Shown: positions 35,225-44,564, counted from the first letter of the stretch. The stretch is DNA of 64,000 nt from Prevotella sp. UBA4330 (GCA_002394385.1 DGTS01000008.1:1-64000), one strand, 5' to 3'. Numbers and translations are program-made. The notes: generated from the sequence alone by a model not told the origin.

Positions 35225-38200
35225 ATGACAGCAGAAGAACTATTCGGAAGGGCGGCGGAAATTGCCCATGCGGTGCACAACAGCAGTGGGGCGGAGCATT
35301 ATACAAGGCTCTGCCCTAAGTTGCTTCGCCACATGCACGAGACTCTGGTCATGGCTTGTGCGGCGGGAGTTGCCGACACCCGTCAGGCATACGGCAACCT
35401 CTTTGCCCAGGTGGATTATCTGTGCAAGCGCCACAACATTAAGATTAGCGATGTCGTTGACATTCAGGCGATGCGCCGCCACAGCAACAAGACCGAGCCA
35501 ATAACACCCGAGCAGTTGCTCTATGACGTGCGAGCGCTCTGCATCTTCATATCGAAGGTGTTCAACGTTGACATCCCTGGCTCCATCATAGGCAGCGTGC
35601 CGCAGACCACAAGCGAGAAACTGGCGCGGCAGGAGGAGGCTCGCCGCGAGCGTTATCCTTACGTAAGGTGCATTGTGGGGGCTATAGAGAACGCCACCTT
35701 CGCAGCCACTGCCGACGGCATAGGCGGCGGGAGGTCGCTCATGGTGGACCTCTCGGCAGAGCATTTGCGCTACCTTCTCAAGATTCTTCGTCCCGGCATG
35801 CAGGTCAATCTGATTGACAGCCGCTCGTCGCGGGGCGACAAGGAGGGGCTCCACTATCTGCAACCGTCGCTCGTGGTGATAGAGCCCGACTTCCTCATCG
35901 ACATCAGTACCATTGCCTCTTGCTTCATGCAGTATGGCAGAAGTCCGCTGAACTATCTCGTAAAGCGGCTCGGCGCACCAGCAAACTCGCAGGCGATACT
36001 GCTCGGAAACCTTGCAAGCGCCGTGCTCGACGACGCTATAAACGCGCCCGAAACCACCGTCAACGATACCATCCGCCACAACTTCCGCGACAAGGCGATG
36101 GGGTTCAGCACCTGCGAGACGTTCAATGCCACGCAGTTTGTCGATGATGCACGGCGACAGGCCGTAAACATCAGGCAGGCGATAGACGTGCTGAAGGAGG
36201 ATAAAGTGGCTCCGTTGGATGTAGGCAAGGCACTGCTCGAGCCTTCGTTCGTGTGCGAACAACTGGGCATCTACGGCCGTGTTGACCTTATGAGCACCGA
36301 CATGACGCTGCTGGTGGAGCAGAAGTCGGGCAAGAACTGGAACATCGAGTCGGGACGCAAGACACCTATCGGATGGCAACTGGAAGAACACTATGTGCAG
36401 ATGCTGCTCTACTACGGCGTGCTTCAGCACAATTTCAACCTCAATAACAACCGTGTCAACATGCACCTGCTGTACTCCAAGTTCCCGCCAAGCCGCGGAC
36501 TGTTGACCATGAACTACTATCAGAAACTGTTCCGCGACGCCATCATGATGCGCAACCGCATGGTGGCGATGGACATGACGATAGCAGAGCGCGGCTTCGA
36601 GACAGTGCTGCCGATGCTCACTCCAGAGCGACTGAACGAGAACAACTGCCAGAACACGCTGTATCTGAGGTACCAACTGCCGCAACTTCACAACCTCCTG
36701 GACCCCCTGCACAACCTTTCGACGGTGGAGAAAGACTACTTCTGCCGCATGATGACATTCGTCTTCCGCGAGCAGAGAGTGGCACGGCTGGGACTTCAGG
36801 AGGGCATCGGCTCGGCTGCTGCCGACCTCTGGAACATGCCGTTGTCAGAGAAACGCGAGACAGGCAACATATACACGCGCCTCACTATAATAAAGAAGGA
36901 GAAGAGCGAGCCCCACCGAGGCTACGACCTCATAACACTGGCGGTGCCCGAGCAGGGCGACGACTTCCTTCCAAACTTCCGTCGGGGCGACGCGGTGTTT
37001 CTTTACGAATACCAAGACGAACCGGATGTGCGCCGCAGCATACTCTTTAAAGGGGCGCTGAAGGACATCTCGACAACCTCGATAACCGTCGCTCTCGCCG
37101 ACGGTCAGCAGAACCCGAACATCCTCCTTCCGCAACATGAAGGCTGCTATGCCGTAGAGCATGCCCCAGGCGACCTGTCCCAGCGTGCCAAGATACACTC
37201 TCTGCACTCCTTCATCACCTCACCCAAGCACTTCCGCGACCTGCTCCTGGCTCAGCGCGAGCCCCGTCGTGTATGCTGCGATGCCATCGCAGCCACTCCA
37301 CAAATCACCGACGATATCACTGCCCGCGCCCTTGCGGCACAAGACTATTTCCTCATCGTGGGACCACCAGGCACGGGCAAGACATCAAGAACACTGCGCA
37401 GCCTCGTCGAGAACGAACTGGCACGCTCGCCCGAAACGTCGCTGCTGCTGATGGCTTACACCAACCGCGCCGTAGATGAGATATGCTCGATGCTCACCGA
37501 TGCCGCCATCGGCTATCTGCGCATTGGCTCGCCGTACCGCTGCGACCCGCGGTTCCACAACCGTCTGTTCGCCAATGCCGTGGGCGAAAACGCCACTCTC
37601 GCTGGCATGAGGCAGTTGCTGACCGAGACGAGGGTCATCGTCGGTACCACCACCACTATGTCGTCGCAGGAAGAACTGTTCCGGCAGAAACACTTCTCGC
37701 TCGCCATCGTCGATGAGGCAAGCCAGATACTGGAGCCCGACATCGTGGGACTATTGAGCCAACTGCACACCCAGAATGCCCAAACCCTCAACCCTCAACC
37801 CTCAACTCTCAACGCTCAGCCCTCCCCCTCGGTGGAAATGGAGAGGGGTCTTGTCCGCTTCATCCTCATCGGCGACCATAAACAACTGCCAGCGGTGGTG
37901 CAACAGACGGTAGGCGACAGCAGGGTGGAGGAGCAGAGTCTGCGAGACATCTGTCTCGACAACTGCCGCAACAGCCTCTTTGAACGCCTGTTGAGAATAG
38001 AGCGGCGTGCAGTCAGGGAGCAGTTTGTTGGCATACTGAACAGGCAGGGACGCATGCATCCCGACATTGCGGCGTTCCCCTGCCGCATGTTCTATGCCCG
38101 CGAGCACATCAACGCTGTTCCGCTGCCACATCAGAGCGAGCCTTCCGACCCCCGCAAGCGACTCATCTACATTCCTTCTGACGACTGCCGCGAGCCGGGA

Positions 38201-38659
38201 CGGTCGGACAAGGTGAACGTGAGCGAGGCAACTATAGTGAAGGAACAACTGCGCCGCATCTACGAAGAACATCAAGACGACTTCTCGCCGCAGCAGACGG
38301 TGGGCGTCATCGTGCCGTACCGTAACCAGATAGCGGTGATTCGGCGCGAGATAGAGTCGTTGGGAATAGCGCCACTGGAGCAGATTTCCATCGACACCGT
38401 TGAGCGTTATCAGGGCTCGCAGCGCGATGTCATAATCTACTCGTTCACCATACAGAACCCTTATCAACTCGACTTCCTCACCGCCAACTGCTTCGAGGAG
38501 GACGGGATGACCATCGATCGTAAGTTGAACGTGGCGCTGACAAGGGCGCGAAAGCAACTCATAATCACCGGAAACCGACAGGTGATATGCCGAAACCGAA
38601 TTTTCCGTCTGTTGATAGAGAGCATCGAGGCCGCCGCGCAGTCACCTCTCGCCAACTGA
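35225..38659 (+). CDS. Dna2-like nuclease-helicase (PD-(D/E)XK plus SF1 helicase)
   Basis: A 1144-residue protein for DNA repair or processing. A PD-(D/E)XK nuclease lies near residues 320-480, with GRVDLMS and LLVEQKSGK giving the Asp and E-x-K of the active site. The SF1 helicase has Walker A GPPGTGKT (713-720), motif Ia LLLMAYTNRAVDEI, motif II VDEAS (about 829), motif III LIGDHKQLP, and motifs V-VI DTVERYQGSQRDV and NVALTRARKQL. Between motifs II and III, residues about 852-875 (NPQPSTLNAQPSPSVEMERG) are a translated repeat; its site is a surface loop, so activity is probably kept. Starts 18 bp after the palindrome cluster. Confidence 0.87.
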   Translation: MTAEELFGRAAEIAHAVHNSSGAEHYTRLCPKLLRHMHETLVMACAAGVADTRQAYGNLFAQVDYLCKRHNIKISDVVDIQAMRRHSNKTEPITPEQLLYDVRALCIFISKVFNVDIPGSIIGSVPQTTSEKLARQEEARRERYPYVRCIVGAIENATFAATADGIGGGRSLMVDLSAEHLRYLLKILRPGMQVNLIDSRSSRGDKEGLHYLQPSLVVIEPDFLIDISTIASCFMQYGRSPLNYLVKRLGAPANSQAILLGNLASAVLDDAINAPETTVNDTIRHNFRDKAMGFSTCETFNATQFVDDARRQAVNIRQAIDVLKEDKVAPLDVGKALLEPSFVCEQLGIYGRVDLMSTDMTLLVEQKSGKNWNIESGRKTPIGWQLEEHYVQMLLYYGVLQHNFNLNNNRVNMHLLYSKFPPSRGLLTMNYYQKLFRDAIMMRNRMVAMDMTIAERGFETVLPMLTPERLNENNCQNTLYLRYQLPQLHNLLDPLHNLSTVEKDYFCRMMTFVFREQRVARLGLQEGIGSAAADLWNMPLSEKRETGNIYTRLTIIKKEKSEPHRGYDLITLAVPEQGDDFLPNFRRGDAVFLYEYQDEPDVRRSILFKGALKDISTTSITVALADGQQNPNILLPQHEGCYAVEHAPGDLSQRAKIHSLHSFITSPKHFRDLLLAQREPRRVCCDAIAATPQITDDITARALAAQDYFLIVGPPGTGKTSRTLRSLVENELARSPETSLLLMAYTNRAVDEICSMLTDAAIGYLRIGSPYRCDPRFHNRLFANAVGENATLAGMRQLLTETRVIVGTTTTMSSQEELFRQKHFSLAIVDEASQILEPDIVGLLSQLHTQNAQTLNPQPSTLNAQPSPSVEMERGLVRFILIGDHKQLPAVVQQTVGDSRVEEQSLRDICLDNCRNSLFERLLRIERRAVREQFVGILNRQGRMHPDIAAFPCRMFYAREHINAVPLPHQSEPSDPRKRLIYIPSDDCREPGRSDKVNVSEATIVKEQLRRIYEEHQDDFSPQQTVGVIVPYRNQIAVIRREIESLGIAPLEQISIDTVERYQGSQRDVIIYSFTIQNPYQLDFLTANCFEEDGMTIDRKLNVALTRARKQLIITGNRQVICRNRIFRLLIESIEAAAQSPLAN
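37780..37850. repeat. CTCAACC repeat and GC-hairpin half inside the helicase gene
   Basis: CCCTCAACC-type 7-bp units (about six copies) run straight into CCCTCCCCCTCGGTGGAA..GAGAGGGG, the intergenic GC-hairpin sequence. Two repeat families are therefore adjacent and in frame inside one gene. Confidence 0.85.
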
Positions 38660-38708
38660 CATCGGGCCGCAAGCCTTGCGGAAAGTTGCCGCAAAGAAAA
38701 AACTTTCA

Positions 38709-38716
38709 TATCTTTG
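38709..38716 (+). promoter_or_regulatory. -7 box TATCTTTG upstream of ftsZ
   Basis: Perfect TAnnTTTG 261 bp before the ftsZ start. The 317-bp gap to ftsZ contains this promoter, a 20-codon frame starting at 38754 (MKLNYIQLDPTNGMVFLKML) of unknown standing, and GC hairpins. Confidence 0.6.
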
Positions 38717-38824
38717 CAAGCGCCTTTAAAGGTGAAAAAGAAAAAAGGTAAGAATGAAATTGAACTATATACAATTAGACCCGACAAACGGGATGGTATT
38801 CCTAAAGATGCTGTGAGCAATATT

Positions 38825-38969
38825 TCCCCTCCCCTACAGGGGCGGGGAGTCATTGGGAATGAGGTCAAATCGTGTATGATTACAAAAAAAGAGTAAAAGA
38901 AATAATAAAAATAAAAACCATAAAATGACCTAACTGCCCTCCCCCTCGGGGGAGTTGGAAGGGGGTCTT
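38825..38969. repeat. Two GC-rich hairpins in the ftsZ leader
   Basis: CCCCTCCCCTACAGGGGCGGGG (38826-38847) and CCCTCCCCCTCGGGGGAG..GGAAGGGGG (38938-38967) are members of the same hairpin family. The second ends 8 bp before the ftsZ ATG, so it could affect ftsZ translation. Confidence 0.75.
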
Positions 38970-38976
38970 CCCATAA

Positions 38977-40350
38977 ATGAATATGCCAGAACTGTTAGAT
39001 TTTGGACCTATTGACGACCTTTCGCAGAACATAATAAAGGTGATTGGTGTCGGCGGAGGCGGACAAAACGCCGTCCGCAACATGTATAACGAAGGTGTGC
39101 AGGGCGTGACTTTTGCCGTGTGCAACACCGACAGTCAGTCGCTGTCGCGCTCGCCTATTCCCGTGAAGATACAACTCGGCGAGGGACTTGGTGCCGGAGC
39201 GAAACCTGAAGTGGGTCGTAAGGAGGCGGAACGCAACATAGAGGACATACGCCATCTGCTCGACGACGGCACCAAGATGGTGTTCATCACCGCCGGAATG
39301 GGCGGTGGCACGGGCACCGGTGCTGCCCCTGTGGTGGCAAAGGTGGCTCGGGAGGCTGGCATACTCACCGTAGGTGTGGTCACCATTCCTTTCTACTTCG
39401 AGCGCAAACGCAAGATAATAAAGGCCCTGCGCGGTGTTGAGGAAATGCGAAAATACGTCGATGCGCTGCTGATAGTGAACAACGAACGGCTCTGTGATGT
39501 CTATAGCGACTCGCGAATATCGCTGAAAGAGGCTTTCGAACGTGCTGACAATGTGCTGAAAGATGCTGTGAAGGGCATCTCGGAACTCATTACGGTGCAC
39601 AGCGACGGCAACATCAACCTCGACTTTCGCGACGTGGAGACAACGCTGAGGAACGGAGGCGGCGCGATAATGGCTATGGGACGTGCCAGCGGAGAGCATC
39701 GTGTGGAGCGTGCTATCATCGATGCCCTCGACTCACCGTTGCTCTACGGCAACGACATAGGGCGTGCCAAGCGCATCCTCTTTAATATATATGGCAGCGA
39801 GACGAGCCCTATCATCATCAACGAAATGCAGGACATTGACGACTTCTTCGACCAACTGGACCCCAACATCGAGGTTATTTGGGGTACCAGCACCGACGAT
39901 TCGCTGGGCGAAGACGCCAAGGTGACCATCCTGGCAACGGGCATGGACAGCGACGATGACGGCATGACGGGCGGTAAAGGGCACGGAAACGTGGCGGAAG
40001 AGAAGGACGATGAATACTTTGAAAGCCTCATCCCCCTGCTCTATAAGTCGCGAAAGAAAGATAAGAAGTCCACCTCTGAACCAGCAGAAACAGAGCAACA
40101 GCCCGTCCCGTCTGCTGAGATGTCATCGCAGCAAAGCGAGCAGCCAACACCTGATGACGAACCCCCATCATCCAGCCAAACGCCGCCCCCGCTTCCAATA
40201 GAGAAAGAGGAGACCCCAGAACCAATAGAGAGCGAGCCAGAACAGCCAGAACCAGAGCAGCCAAAGGCAGCGCCACAACCGTCTATCATCGACAAATGGA
40301 AGGCTTGGTTAGGTAAAAGAGCAGAGGAATTTCTACAAGAAGACGAATGA
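38977..40350 (+). CDS. ftsZ: Cell division protein FtsZ
   Basis: Tubulin-like GTPase that builds the division ring. The nucleotide-binding region begins VIGVGGGGQNAVRN (near residue 22); the tubulin signature GGGTGTGAAP is at about 109-118 and the T7-type region FERADNVLKDAV follows. The globular domain ends near 325. A Glu/Pro-rich acidic linker of about 110 residues follows, and the last residues (DKWKAWLGKRAEEFLQEDE) do not look like the usual C-terminal peptide for FtsA binding. The gene is outside a recognisable dcw cluster. Its stop overlaps the start of a small unknown gene (ATGA), so the two are coupled. Confidence 0.95.
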   Translation: MNMPELLDFGPIDDLSQNIIKVIGVGGGGQNAVRNMYNEGVQGVTFAVCNTDSQSLSRSPIPVKIQLGEGLGAGAKPEVGRKEAERNIEDIRHLLDDGTKMVFITAGMGGGTGTGAAPVVAKVAREAGILTVGVVTIPFYFERKRKIIKALRGVEEMRKYVDALLIVNNERLCDVYSDSRISLKEAFERADNVLKDAVKGISELITVHSDGNINLDFRDVETTLRNGGGAIMAMGRASGEHRVERAIIDALDSPLLYGNDIGRAKRILFNIYGSETSPIIINEMQDIDDFFDQLDPNIEVIWGTSTDDSLGEDAKVTILATGMDSDDDGMTGGKGHGNVAEEKDDEYFESLIPLLYKSRKKDKKSTSEPAETEQQPVPSAEMSSQQSEQPTPDDEPPSSSQTPPPLPIEKEETPEPIESEPEQPEPEQPKAAPQPSIIDKWKAWLGKRAEEFLQEDE

Positions 40351-40940
40351 ACAGAGATGTGATTAGTGTGGAACTCACTCCCGAAGAGAAGGCTGAAACA
40401 CTCAGAAAACTTGTCGAGGAGTTGCAAATGGCAGGTCGCACCGACCTCCTGCTGCATGCCATCGGTGCGCCGTTGCTTGAGGAACTGCGCATCGAGGCAG
40501 CGCGACCGCGACTGAGCAGGCTGCGCATCACTGCCGACTTCCGCTTCTTCCTCATGGACTATGGCAACCGCGAGGTGGAGATACAGCCTGTGCATAAGGC
40601 GGTTTATCTGCTCTTCCTCGCACATCCAGAGGGCATAGAGTTCAAGTTCTTGCAGGACTATCGCGACGAACTGCGGTTCTACTACGCTGCCGTTGCGCCC
40701 AATCTCGACAGCGAACGACTGGAGGAGAGTGTCTCACGCCTTGTCAATCCGCTTGATAACGCCATCAGCGAGAAGTGCTCGCGCATCAAGAATACGTTCC
40801 TTCAGATGATGGACGAGTACTCCGCAAGTTATTACATCGTGTCGAGTCACACCAAGAAACAGGTGCAGTCGTCTGCCCGCATCTGGTATAAACGCCTGAA
40901 AGTCATCACTCTTCCACGCGAACTTGTGGTGTGGGAGTAG
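40347..40940 (+). CDS. Conserved hypothetical protein coupled to ftsZ
   Basis: A 197-residue soluble protein that I do not recognise at family level. It has no signal peptide or membrane segment. An N-terminal helical part (SVELTPEEKAETLRKLVEEL) and a central stretch (VEIQPVHKAVYLLFLAHPEG) resembling the winged-helix opening of regulators are visible. The C-terminus is basic (RIWYKRLKVITLPREL). The 4-bp overlap with ftsZ suggests co-translation and perhaps a cell-division-linked role, but this is inference only. Confidence 0.6.
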   Translation: MNRDVISVELTPEEKAETLRKLVEELQMAGRTDLLLHAIGAPLLEELRIEAARPRLSRLRITADFRFFLMDYGNREVEIQPVHKAVYLLFLAHPEGIEFKFLQDYRDELRFYYAAVAPNLDSERLEESVSRLVNPLDNAISEKCSRIKNTFLQMMDEYSASYYIVSSHTKKQVQSSARIWYKRLKVITLPRELVVWE

Positions 40941-40951
40941 GATTATAAAAA

Positions 40952-41060
40952 AGGAGTTATGGAGTTAAGGAGTTAGGGAGTTAAGACAACACATAATGAT
41001 TTGCACCATTAAAACAAGTCATTTGTCTTAACTCCTTTACTCCTTAACTCCCTAACTCCT
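40952..41060. terminator. 38-bp imperfect inverted repeat of GGAGTTA units
   Basis: 40952-40989 and 41023-41060 are inverted copies with about 34 of 38 positions matching, each made of GGAGTTA/TAACTCC units. It separates two converging genes, and its last bases form part of the GH3 stop codon (41059-41061). Confidence 0.8.
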
Positions 41061-43794
41061 AATAAATATATTCCGTTTTCTTAAGTGTTGAGTCGTCAGA
41101 ACTGCCGCCGACGAGGATGTTGTACTTGCCTTTCAGCGGGCGAACAACATTATGGTCGCTGTCCCACCAGTTGAATGTCTCGTTGGTCAGGGTGAAAGTC
41201 ACGGTGGCGGTCTTGCCTGCTGCAATCTTCACTCGCTTCGTGGCACGCAGTGTTTTCAGCGGTCCCTTGCTGTCGTCTGGGCGTTGCAGGTATAGTTGCA
41301 CCACCTCTTCGCCGTCTCTCTTGCTTCTGTTCTTCACGTCGATGGAGAGCACATTGCCCTTCACTTGTGGCTTGCCATACTCGAAGCGTGAGTAACTTAG
41401 TCCGTGACCGAAGGGGAACAGCGGTTTCTCCTGCATGTAACGGTAGGTGCGTCCCTGCATGCTGTAGTCCTCGAAGTCGGGCAGTTGTTCTATGCCACGA
41501 TAGAAGGTAACGGGCAAACGGCCAGCAGGGTTATACTTGCCTGCCAGCACCTCGGCGATGGCTGTTCCTCCAGCCTGTCCCGGGTACCATGCCTGAATGA
41601 TGGCATCGCATGTCTCTGTCTCGGGCACCAGTGCTATTGCGGAACCAGAGAAGTTGACAAACACCACACGCTTGCCTGCTTTATGCAGTGCCGCAAGCAT
41701 GTCGCGCTGCACGCGAGCCAACTGTATGTCGGTGCGGTCGCCGCCCTTGAAGCCCTCGATGTTTACCGCCATCTCCTCTCCTTCAAGACTCGGTGCTATG
41801 CCGCCGGCGAACACCACCACTGCGGCATCTCTCACTTTGCCGAGCAACTGCTCGGTGCTTGACGGCACGAACTCGCCCATGTTGAATGTCAGGCGGCTCA
41901 CTCCGCGTTTGTTCTGATAGCGCAGTTCGATGTCATAGCGCTTGCCTTGCTCGGCATTCAGGGTGTAGAACGACTGCCGTCCGTTGTTGCGGCGCTCCTC
42001 TTTTGCCACTGTCTTGCCGTTGATGCGCAGTTCGGCAGCGCCCCATAGTGTAAGGAAGAAATCTACCTTGCACTGGTGGTCGGGCGTGAATGTCGTCTCA
42101 TATATAGCCGAGAAATCGTCTATTGGCACTCCGGCGGTGAATGCCGTGCCGCCGTCTGTGGTCAACTGGAACGTGGTGGGGTAGTGGGCGATGGCCGAGG
42201 GAGTGCCTTCGAAGTCCTGATTATTAAAATATGTGGCTTTGAAACCATCCCCTAACGAGTTACGGCACTTGTCGAAAAGACTGCTGAAAATGTCCTTTGA
42301 AGTGCGGTCGCACGCGAAGTCGTATATTATATTCTGCTCTCCGAAGATGTTTTTCATGCCTTCCAGCAGTGTCACTGTGTGAGATGGGAACCCGTTGTAG
42401 TTGCCCCATTGCATCACTGAGTCGTTGGCATTAGGTCCGATTACGGCGATGCGGGCGTTGCCCTCGATGCCCAACTGCTTGTTAAGAGCCTGTAGTTTCT
42501 CGTTGGTTAGCGGCAACAGTCCCTCGCCTTTGCCCAGTGACGTCATCTCGTTGTTCTGCAACAACACGATGCTTTCGCGTGCCATCTGCAGCGACAGTTG
42601 CCGATGTGTGTTGCTGTCGAGCAGCGAGTCGGGCAGGAGGTCCCACTCCGAGGCATCGTCCATCTCGCCAAGTTCGAAGCGAGCCTTCAGCAGTCGCATC
42701 AGCGAACGGTCGATGTCGCTCTCCTTTATCATTCCTCTCTGCACCGCCTCTACCAGTCCGCGGTAACTCTGTCCACACTCCAGGTCGGTGCCGCTGAGCA
42801 CTGCCATTGCCGAAGCCTCGACGTTCGATGGAGCCACTTCATGATGACCCTTGCGGTAGAAGTCGTCTATGGCACCGCAGTCTGACACCACCAGTCCGTC
42901 ATATCCCCATTCGTTGCGCAGTATGTGGGTGAGAAGACGGTCGCTGCCGCAGCATGGGTCGCCCTCATATCGGTTGTATGCGCACATCACTTCCTGCACA
43001 TGTGCCTTCTGCACAAGGTCTTTGAACGCAGGCAGATATGTCTCGTAGAGGTCGCGGGGGTTGATGTTCTCTGCGTTATATGTGTGGCGGTTCCACTCCG
43101 GTCCGCTGTGTACGGCAAAGTGTTTGGCACAGGCATGGGACTTTAAAGTCGGGTGAAGGAACCCCCTCTCTGCCCCTCCCCGAGGGGAGGAAATGGGGTG
43201 ACTGGTGCTTGGAGTTAAGGGTTGGTCGTATGTTATATTGCGTTGCGTGTTGTAATCCCATTCCTCTTCGGGTGTGAGGAACGGTGTTCCCTGCAGACCG
43301 CAGACCACAGCCTGTCCCATGATGCTTGTCAGGAAGGGGTCTTCTCCGTATGTCTCCTGTCCACGTCCCCATCGAGGGTCGCGGAAGATATTTATGTTCG
43401 GAGTCCAGAATGTCAGTCCCTGATAGCGCAGACGCGAGCCGTTCTGCCTGGCGATGCGGTTCTTCACGCGGCCCTCATCGCTGACAGCGGAGAACACATT
43501 ATATAATAATGGCGCGTCGAAACTGGCTGCCATGCCTATAGCCTGCGGGAAGACGGTGGCACGTCCGGCACGGGCAACACCGTGCAGTGCCTCGTTCCAC
43601 CACTCGTAGCGCTTCACTCCGAGACGTTCCACGGCAGCAGAATTGTTCTGCATCAGTGCCACTTTCTCCTCGATGGTTAGTCGGCTGAGCAGATCTTGTG
43701 CCCTTCTCTCGGGCGATAAAGTACGGTCTTTGTAATCTTGTGCATTAGCACCGCAACAGCAAACTAGAGCAACGGCTAATAATAACTGTTTCAT
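41059..43794 (-). CDS. Secreted GH3 beta-xylosidase/beta-glucosidase with PA14 insertion
   Basis: Exo-acting beta-glycosidase, probably on xylo-oligosaccharides. A signal peptide ending GANAQ precedes the GH3 N-terminal barrel (ERLGVKRYEWWNEALHGVAR, PNINIFRDPRWGRGQETYGE). The catalytic nucleophile is Asp305 in VVSDCGAIDDF. The GH3 C-terminal domain is split by a PA14-like module (about 515-670, FKATYFNNQDFEG..) and a Fn3-like domain closes the protein. Residues 192-217 (STSHPISSPRGGAERGFLHP) are a translated GC-hairpin repeat inserted in the barrel domain shortly before KSHACAKHF. The stop codon lies in an intergenic repeat. Confidence 0.92.
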   Translation of the reverse strand: MKQLLLAVALVCCCGANAQDYKDRTLSPERRAQDLLSRLTIEEKVALMQNNSAAVERLGVKRYEWWNEALHGVARAGRATVFPQAIGMAASFDAPLLYNVFSAVSDEGRVKNRIARQNGSRLRYQGLTFWTPNINIFRDPRWGRGQETYGEDPFLTSIMGQAVVCGLQGTPFLTPEEEWDYNTQRNITYDQPLTPSTSHPISSPRGGAERGFLHPTLKSHACAKHFAVHSGPEWNRHTYNAENINPRDLYETYLPAFKDLVQKAHVQEVMCAYNRYEGDPCCGSDRLLTHILRNEWGYDGLVVSDCGAIDDFYRKGHHEVAPSNVEASAMAVLSGTDLECGQSYRGLVEAVQRGMIKESDIDRSLMRLLKARFELGEMDDASEWDLLPDSLLDSNTHRQLSLQMARESIVLLQNNEMTSLGKGEGLLPLTNEKLQALNKQLGIEGNARIAVIGPNANDSVMQWGNYNGFPSHTVTLLEGMKNIFGEQNIIYDFACDRTSKDIFSSLFDKCRNSLGDGFKATYFNNQDFEGTPSAIAHYPTTFQLTTDGGTAFTAGVPIDDFSAIYETTFTPDHQCKVDFFLTLWGAAELRINGKTVAKEERRNNGRQSFYTLNAEQGKRYDIELRYQNKRGVSRLTFNMGEFVPSSTEQLLGKVRDAAVVVFAGGIAPSLEGEEMAVNIEGFKGGDRTDIQLARVQRDMLAALHKAGKRVVFVNFSGSAIALVPETETCDAIIQAWYPGQAGGTAIAEVLAGKYNPAGRLPVTFYRGIEQLPDFEDYSMQGRTYRYMQEKPLFPFGHGLSYSRFEYGKPQVKGNVLSIDVKNRSKRDGEEVVQLYLQRPDDSKGPLKTLRATKRVKIAAGKTATVTFTLTNETFNWWDSDHNVVRPLKGKYNILVGGSSDDSTLKKTEYIY
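43144..43222. repeat. GC-hairpin repeat inside the GH3 gene
   Basis: CCCCTCTCTGCCCCTCCCCG..GGGGAGG..ATGGGGT reads as the intergenic hairpin family (compare 49918-49953 and 38938-38967) but lies in frame in the GH3 coding sequence. Confidence 0.85.
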
Positions 43795-43886
43795 AACGGT
43801 TCTGTAGATGATGATTAATCATTATAAATAACGATTCTTTACAAATAATATTATATGCAGGCAGTTGCCTTTTGAAAATAAAGTGC

Positions 43887-43894
43887 TATCTTTG
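43887..43894 (+). promoter_or_regulatory. -7 box TATCTTTG for the nitroreductase
   Basis: Perfect TAnnTTTG 76 bp before the start; TTTG at 43871-43874 fits the -33 zone. Confidence 0.65.
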
Positions 43895-43910
43895 CAGCGT
43901 GAAATCTTCT

Positions 43911-43960
43911 GAACTCCAAACTCCTGAACTCCCAAACTCCTGAACTCCCAAACTCCTAAA
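43911..43960 (+). repeat. GAACTCC/CAAACTC tandem repeat in the nitroreductase leader
   Basis: About three copies of CTGAACTCCCAAACTC lie between the promoter and the start codon, so they would be transcribed as a 5' leader. Confidence 0.8.
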
Positions 43961-43969
43961 ATAATAAAT

Positions 43970-44506
43970 ATGACACTTGATGAAGTAATGATGAAACGCC
44001 GCAGCATCAGGAACTACGATGCAGCAGCGGAGGTGACAGAGGAGCAGTTGCGCCAGATAATACTGGCGGCACAAGAGGCTCCGTCGTGGAAAAACCAAGA
44101 GACGACGCGCTATCACATAGCGTTCAGCAACGAGAAGTTCAAGGCGGTGCAGCAATGCCTGTTAAGCACCAACCCCAGTCGTGTGGAAGGGGCGAAGGCT
44201 CTGGTAGTGGTGACCTTTGTGAAAGACATTGCCGGCTTCACTCTTGAGGGTGAGCCGAACAACGAACTGGGTAACGGATGGGGCATATACGATGCCGGAC
44301 TGCACAACATGCTGCTGATGCTGAAGGCTGCCGAATTAGGACTCGACACGCTGGTGATGGGACTTCGCGATGCCGATGCTTTGCGCCGAGAACTCAACAT
44401 CCCTGAAAACGAGACTATCGTTGATGTCATTGCCGTAGGCAAACGTGCCGCCGACCCTGCCCGTCCGCCACGAAAGGAACTCGACGACATCATGAAAATC
44501 TATTAG
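43970..44506 (+). CDS. Nitroreductase family protein
   Basis: FMN-dependent NAD(P)H oxidoreductase of 178 residues. The family opening MKRRSIRNYD (Arg residues binding FMN phosphate) and the APSWKNQETTRY segment are present, followed by NMLLMLKAAELGLDTLVMG. The C-terminal GKRAADPARPPRKELDDIM is typical. The physiological substrate is unknown. Single gene with its own promoter and a two-way terminator downstream. Confidence 0.9.
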   Translation: MTLDEVMMKRRSIRNYDAAAEVTEEQLRQIILAAQEAPSWKNQETTRYHIAFSNEKFKAVQQCLLSTNPSRVEGAKALVVVTFVKDIAGFTLEGEPNNELGNGWGIYDAGLHNMLLMLKAAELGLDTLVMGLRDADALRRELNIPENETIVDVIAVGKRAADPARPPRKELDDIMKIY

Positions 44507-44525
44507 GAGACAATCTCTTAAAATA

Positions 44526-44564
44526 CAATAAGGCATCTCTCGCATTGCGAAAGATGCCTTATTG
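44526..44564. terminator. Two-way terminator between nitroreductase and rseP
   Basis: CAATAAGGCATCT (44526-44538) is a perfect inverted repeat of 44552-44564. The loop CTCGCATTGCGAA carries the same word as the repeats at 10107-10186; CATTGATGCC follows twice (44571, 44593). Confidence 0.8.

Noticed and set aside
38714..38896. 60-residue gene in the ftsZ leader
   Set aside because: Its first codon is a TTG inside the promoter box and its end is GC-hairpin repeat.
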